Below are positions 5,178 through 8,181 of a stretch of 8,181 nt of DNA, in pieces; position 1 is the stretch's first letter; every line of letters begins with the position of its first letter. The translations under genes and the position numbers were made by a program. Source of the stretch: Candidatus Acidiferrales bacterium (GTDB lineage: Bacteria; Acidobacteriota; Terriglobia; Acidoferrales; UBA7541); NCBI GenBank assembly GCA_030043155.1, contig JASHYE010000477.1:1-8181 (forward strand), given 5' to 3'. The notes under the pieces were generated by a model. The model did not search any database. It was not told the origin of the DNA and saw only the letters and a list, made by a program, of their open reading frames with translations.

Positions 5178-7070
5178 GTGTCTTCCTCAAGTCTTTTTCC
5201 TTCGCCATCGCCCGACAGCCAGATCTCGTCCGCTCCGCCAAGAATTTCCAATCCGTCGCCAGCCCGCGCGGCATGGCGTTCTCTTTGGCGAATCCTGCGC
5301 GTTGTTCAGTGGCCGCTCATCGCCGTTGTGGCTCTCGCATGGTATTTGCGTGCTCGCAATCCTCATTTCTCGAGCGCCTACATGGACGAATCGATTTACA
5401 TCCTTTACGGCCGCATGTTCCTCTCCCGCCATTTCGAGCCGCCCATCGACCATCCTCTGAATTTCAGTTTCGGCTGGTATTTGTGGCCGACCCTCGCTGC
5501 ATGGGCTGACCGCATCGCTGGCCTGGTGGGTGTTCGTGAACTCGCTGCCGCCATGGGAACGGTTGTTGTTGTCTCCGTTTATGGCTTCGCGAAACGAGTC
5601 TTTTCTTCCCAGGTTGCGCTCGCCTCCGCGCTCATTTTCGCGCTCCTCGGTCCCGCAATTCTCGTTTCCCGCGTCGCGACGCGCGACATCGGCTCGCTCT
5701 TCTTCTTTGCCCTTGGTCTGTGGCTGTTCGCTATTGCCTGGCAACAGCAAAAGGGCCGGAAGTGGCCCTTTTGGCTCGCGGCTGCTCTGTCGATATTTGC
5801 TGCTTTTCTGTGCAAATACCTAATCGCGATCTACTTTCCTTTCCTGATGCTTCTGGCCTTGCGGAAGGGCCGCACCGCCGTTCGCGGCTATTTCGCGCCT
5901 CTTGCCGTCCTGTGCATCGTGTACGGAATTTACTTCCGTGAATCGCTGATAGCGCTCTGGCATTACTCTCTCGCCTACAAGTCCCTTCGTGCGCCTGCCT
6001 CCCAAGCCGTGCAAATCTACTTCACTCATTCCTGGGATTTTTGGACCCTCGTACTTCTCGCGCTGCTCGCTTGTTTTTCTGTGCGTGAAGTCGGCTGGCG
6101 CAAACTAAGCCTGCTGTGGTGCGGCGCCGCGATCATGCCGCTTTTCCAATTCGTCTCTCGCGCCGACTACGATTACTGGAAGCACATCAACTATTCCTTT
6201 GTATTCCTCGTTCCTCTCGCCATGCAGGGGCTTCTGTCGCTTCTCCGCCGCACTGGCCCTCTCGCATACAAAGTCTCTGCCGCAGTTATCGTCTGTTTTC
6301 TCGCGGTCATATTCGGCTGGATGGGTAACGCCTGGCACATTGACCAATTCGTTTTCTGGCCCAACACGGAGCCTATCTCCGCATATTTCCAGAGCCGTCT
6401 CGCGCCCGACGCGCGTGTTCTCGTCGACGACACGGTTTTACGCTACTACTTTTCTCCTCCGCTTCATCAATGGCAGATCGTCGATCCATTTTATTTTCTA
6501 TACGGCAACCTCACCGGCGCACCCGCCTACTCCGCAGCGATTGCTAACGGCCTCTTCGATTACGTCGTTCTCGATGGCGGCATCGGCTCGGACGCCCGCG
6601 AGATGGCCGCTGCCATCCGCGCTCAACTGCCCGCTCGCTACCGCCTCCGCGTCAGCATGCCTGATCCCACGCTTGGCCAAACCATCGAAATCTATGAGCG
6701 CCAAAATCCGCCCGTTGCCGCCCCGCCACCCTCCGCACCTCAAATTGAAATTCTCGCGCCCGCATCCAATTCTGTCGTGCCTAACGTCGCAACCGCACTG
6801 CGCGCTCGCGTCCGAGGCATCGCGCCAGGCGACTACGTTATCGCCAGTGTTTTCACCAACCGCTGGTACACGCAAACCGGCAAACTCCGCCCGGGCGCTC
6901 CCGATGGCAACTTGTCCGCGACCGTCTATCTCGGCGGAGGGGGCCGCGAGCAGTGTTATCACATTGTTCGCGTTCGCCTCTTCGATGCCGCTGGTCGCTT
7001 GCTCAACTCCGCCTTGAACTTCAACATCGCTCGCGCCAATCCCGACGGCTCCGCTCCGGCCTGCCGTTAA
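5178..7070 (+). CDS. GT-C (GT39/ArnT-like) membrane glycosyltransferase with periplasmic C-terminal domains
   Basis: The GTG start lies one base after the upstream TAA, so translation is probably coupled. The 630-residue protein has a Ser/Pro-rich cytosolic start, about 11 membrane helices (from about 44 to 385) and a long soluble C-terminal part. YMDESIYILYG (68-78), just after the first helix, carries the Asp-Glu pair (D70, E71) typical of the first periplasmic loop of GT-C enzymes. RVATRDIG (165-172) and RADYDYWKHINYS (328-340) also fit the family. Such enzymes use a polyprenyl-phosphate sugar to glycosylate lipid, protein or glycan on the periplasmic side. Residues about 395-508 form a mixed alpha/beta domain. 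After a Pro-rich linker (511-521), residues about 522-618 look like an Ig-type beta-sandwich, with C593 and C629 as a possible disulfide. Donor and acceptor are unknown. Operon position suggests it decorates the exported polymer or a partner protein (inference). Confidence 0.75.
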   Translation: MSSSSLFPSPSPDSQISSAPPRISNPSPARAAWRSLWRILRVVQWPLIAVVALAWYLRARNPHFSSAYMDESIYILYGRMFLSRHFEPPIDHPLNFSFGWYLWPTLAAWADRIAGLVGVRELAAAMGTVVVVSVYGFAKRVFSSQVALASALIFALLGPAILVSRVATRDIGSLFFFALGLWLFAIAWQQQKGRKWPFWLAAALSIFAAFLCKYLIAIYFPFLMLLALRKGRTAVRGYFAPLAVLCIVYGIYFRESLIALWHYSLAYKSLRAPASQAVQIYFTHSWDFWTLVLLALLACFSVREVGWRKLSLLWCGAAIMPLFQFVSRADYDYWKHINYSFVFLVPLAMQGLLSLLRRTGPLAYKVSAAVIVCFLAVIFGWMGNAWHIDQFVFWPNTEPISAYFQSRLAPDARVLVDDTVLRYYFSPPLHQWQIVDPFYFLYGNLTGAPAYSAAIANGLFDYVVLDGGIGSDAREMAAAIRAQLPARYRLRVSMPDPTLGQTIEIYERQNPPVAAPPPSAPQIEILAPASNSVVPNVATALRARVRGIAPGDYVIASVFTNRWYTQTGKLRPGAPDGNLSATVYLGGGGREQCYHIVRVRLFDAAGRLLNSALNFNIARANPDGSAPACR

Positions 7071-7143
7071 ACTCAGCCTTTCGCTCTTCAACTCGCCTTC
7101 CGTGCCGCTCAGTGCACGCGCCGCTTCGAGTGGCCACTGACCG

Positions 7144-7194
7144 TGCTATCCTTGTAGCAGCACGCGACTTGCGTGCATCTCCTCCTGCAAGGAG
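7144..7194 (+). promoter_or_regulatory. Three adjacent hairpins in the leader of the methionine synthase gene
   Basis: TGCTA (7144-7148) pairs with TAGCA (7155-7159). The next base begins GCACGC (7160-7165), pairing with GCGTGC (7171-7176). CTCCT (7179-7183 or 7182-7186) then pairs with AGGAG (7190-7194), masking the Shine-Dalgarno-like AAGGAG at 7189-7194. A competing pairing exists: CGTGCT (7142-7147) with AGCACG (7159-7164), which would break the first two stems. A wider inverted repeat, TCAGTG (7109-7114) and CACTGA (7135-7140), lies just upstream. No T-tract follows, so this is not an obvious terminator. I cannot match it to a known cobalamin, SAM or SAH riboswitch. Confidence 0.35.
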
Positions 7195-7223
7195 CCACAA
7201 AATTCGCCGACCAAAATAGCGCT

Positions 7224-8181
7224 GTGAACTCCTCACCTAGTCGCGCCGCCGAGCTAAAGGCCCTCCTCAACGAACGCATCGTCATCCTCGACGGTGCCAT
7301 GGGTACCATGATTCAGGCGCGCAATCTCACCGAAGCCGATTATCGCGGCGCGGAATTCGCCCGTCATCCACGCGATTTGCGGCTCTGCAATGACGTACTA
7401 AATCTCAACCAGCCCGCCATCGTCGAATCCATTCACCTCCAGTATCTCGAGGCCGGCGCCGACATCATCGAAACCAACACCTTCAATGCGAACGCGATCT
7501 CCATGGCCGAATATGGCTTGCAGGATCGTGTCTACGATCTGAACAAAGCCGCCGCGCAAATCGCCCGCCGCGCGGTCGAGCAATTTCACCGCAACAATCC
7601 CGGCGCTGGTCCGCGCTTCATCGCCGGCTCCATCGGGCCCACCAGCCGCACCGCTTCCATGTCGCAAGACGTGAATAGCCCTGCTTCTCGCGCCGCCACT
7701 TTCGACCAGTTGCGCGCCGCGTATTCCGAACAAGTCCGCGGCCTCATCGACGGCGGCGTTGACACGCTCCTCGTCGAAACGATTTTCGACACGCTCAACG
7801 CCAAAGCCGCCCTTTTCGCCATCGAGGAGTGCTTCGAAAAATCCGGCACGCGCTTGCCCATCATGGCTTCCGTCACCATCACCGACCAGAGCGGCCGCAC
7901 GCTCTCCGGTCAGACCGTCGCTGCGTTCTGGGTCTCCGTTTCGCACATGAATTTGCTCAGCGTTGGCATCAACTGCGCCCTCGGCGCCAAACAGATGCGC
8001 CCGTATATCGAAGAGCTGTCGCGCATCGCGCCCATTTACATTAGTTGCTATCCCAATGCTGGTTTGCCCAACGCCTTCGGCGGCTTCGACGAAACGCCCG
8101 AAAAAATGGCCGCTGATCTGCGCGATTTCGCTGCGAACGGCTGGCTCAATATCGCCGGAGGCTGCTGCGGCTCCACGCCCG
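7224..8181 (+). CDS. metH: Cobalamin-dependent methionine synthase, N-terminal part (runs off the window)
   Basis: The frame is open from GTG 7224 to the window end (319 complete codons). The visible part is the homocysteine-binding barrel of MetH, which makes methionine from homocysteine with methyl groups from methyltetrahydrofolate through cobalamin. Signature segments are DGAMGTMIQ (23-31), [60 protein letters not shown] with zinc ligand C251, [11 protein letters not shown] and GGCCGSTP with C314-C315. These cysteines are close to E. coli MetH C247, C310 and C311. GTG 7224 is chosen because the start then lies as far from DGxMGT as in E. coli; an in-frame GTG at 7173 would add 17 residues. 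No good Shine-Dalgarno sequence directly precedes it. The folate, cobalamin and reactivation domains would lie beyond the window, so a split or truncated form cannot be excluded. It is separated by 153 bp from the polysaccharide genes and is probably its own unit. Confidence 0.94.
   Translation, partial: MNSSPSRAAELKALLNERIVILDGAMGTMIQARNLTEADYRGAEFARHPRDLRLCNDVLNLNQPAIVESIHLQYLEAGADIIETNTFNANAISMAEYGLQDRVYDLNKAAAQIARRAVEQFHRNNPGAGPRFIAGSIGPTSRTASMSQDVNSPASRAATFDQLRAAYSEQVRGLIDGGVDTLLVETIFDTLNAKAALFAIEECFEKSGTRLPIMASVTITDQSGRTLSGQTVAAFWVSVSHMNLLSVGINCALGAKQMRPYIEELSRIAPIYISCYPNAGLPNAFGGFDETPEKMAADLRDFAANGWLNIAGGCCGSTP

Noticed and set aside
6199..7017. 272-codon + strand frame inside the GT-C gene
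   Set aside because: It is Ser/Pro/Ala-rich out-of-frame translation of a GC-rich gene, fully inside a frame with clear membrane helices and motifs.
7071..7110. Intrinsic terminator after the polysaccharide operon
   Set aside because: No GC-rich hairpin followed by a run of T is present; termination may be Rho-dependent or absent.
7109..7194. Cobalamin riboswitch before metH
   Set aside because: GCCACTG at 7133-7139 resembles one conserved block, but the other conserved blocks, including the B12 box, are not seen and the region is too short.
7173..7223. Upstream in-frame GTG start for metH
   Set aside because: It adds 17 residues not expected from E. coli MetH and lies within the hairpins. 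GTG 7224 matches the usual distance to DGxMGT.
7398..7946. 182-codon minus-strand frame opposite metH
   Set aside because: It lies antisense to strongly conserved MetH sequence. Long antisense frames are common in GC-rich genes and this one shows no domain.

Overview
The window most resembles a GC-rich, Gram-negative bacterium with an outer membrane, because it encodes a signal-peptide-bearing protein that ends in a C-terminal beta-barrel. An Acidobacteriota (Terriglobia-like) origin is my best guess from the protein style and gene mix. That is an inference and was not tested by any search. All convincing genes are on the + strand.

Layout: (1) 1-333, the C-terminal end of a UDP-glucose 4-epimerase (GalE-like). 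(2) 426-1103, a LuxR/NarL-type transcription regulator whose receiver-like domain has lost most phosphorylation residues. (3) 1104-1412, a non-coding stretch of about 300 bp with several inverted and direct repeats. (4) 1413-7070, a tightly packed three-gene cluster. It holds a BcsA-like processive family-2 glycosyltransferase with a C-terminal PilZ domain, a TPR plus outer-membrane-barrel exporter related to BcsC, and a multi-pass GT-C/GT39-like glycosyltransferase with a periplasmic C-terminal extension. The first two genes overlap by 4 nt (GTGA) and the third starts 1 nt after the second stops. (5) 7071-7223, a leader-like gap with adjacent hairpins. (6) 7224 to the end, the start of cobalamin-type methionine synthase (MetH), with its homocysteine-binding domain and all three zinc cysteines visible.

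The central genes read as an exopolysaccharide machine. GalE could supply the UDP-sugar. The BcsA-like enzyme would polymerise it and thread it through the inner membrane under c-di-GMP control. The TPR-barrel protein would guide it through periplasm and outer membrane, and the GT-C enzyme may transfer a lipid-linked sugar in the periplasm. What stands out is what is missing: no BcsB, BcsZ or BcsD lies in the block, and the genes are packed too tightly to hide one. This may be a reduced cellulose-like or different beta-glycan secretion system. The adjacent regulator shares a 5'-flanking sequence motif with the operon and is a candidate controller. MetH is housekeeping and probably functionally unrelated.
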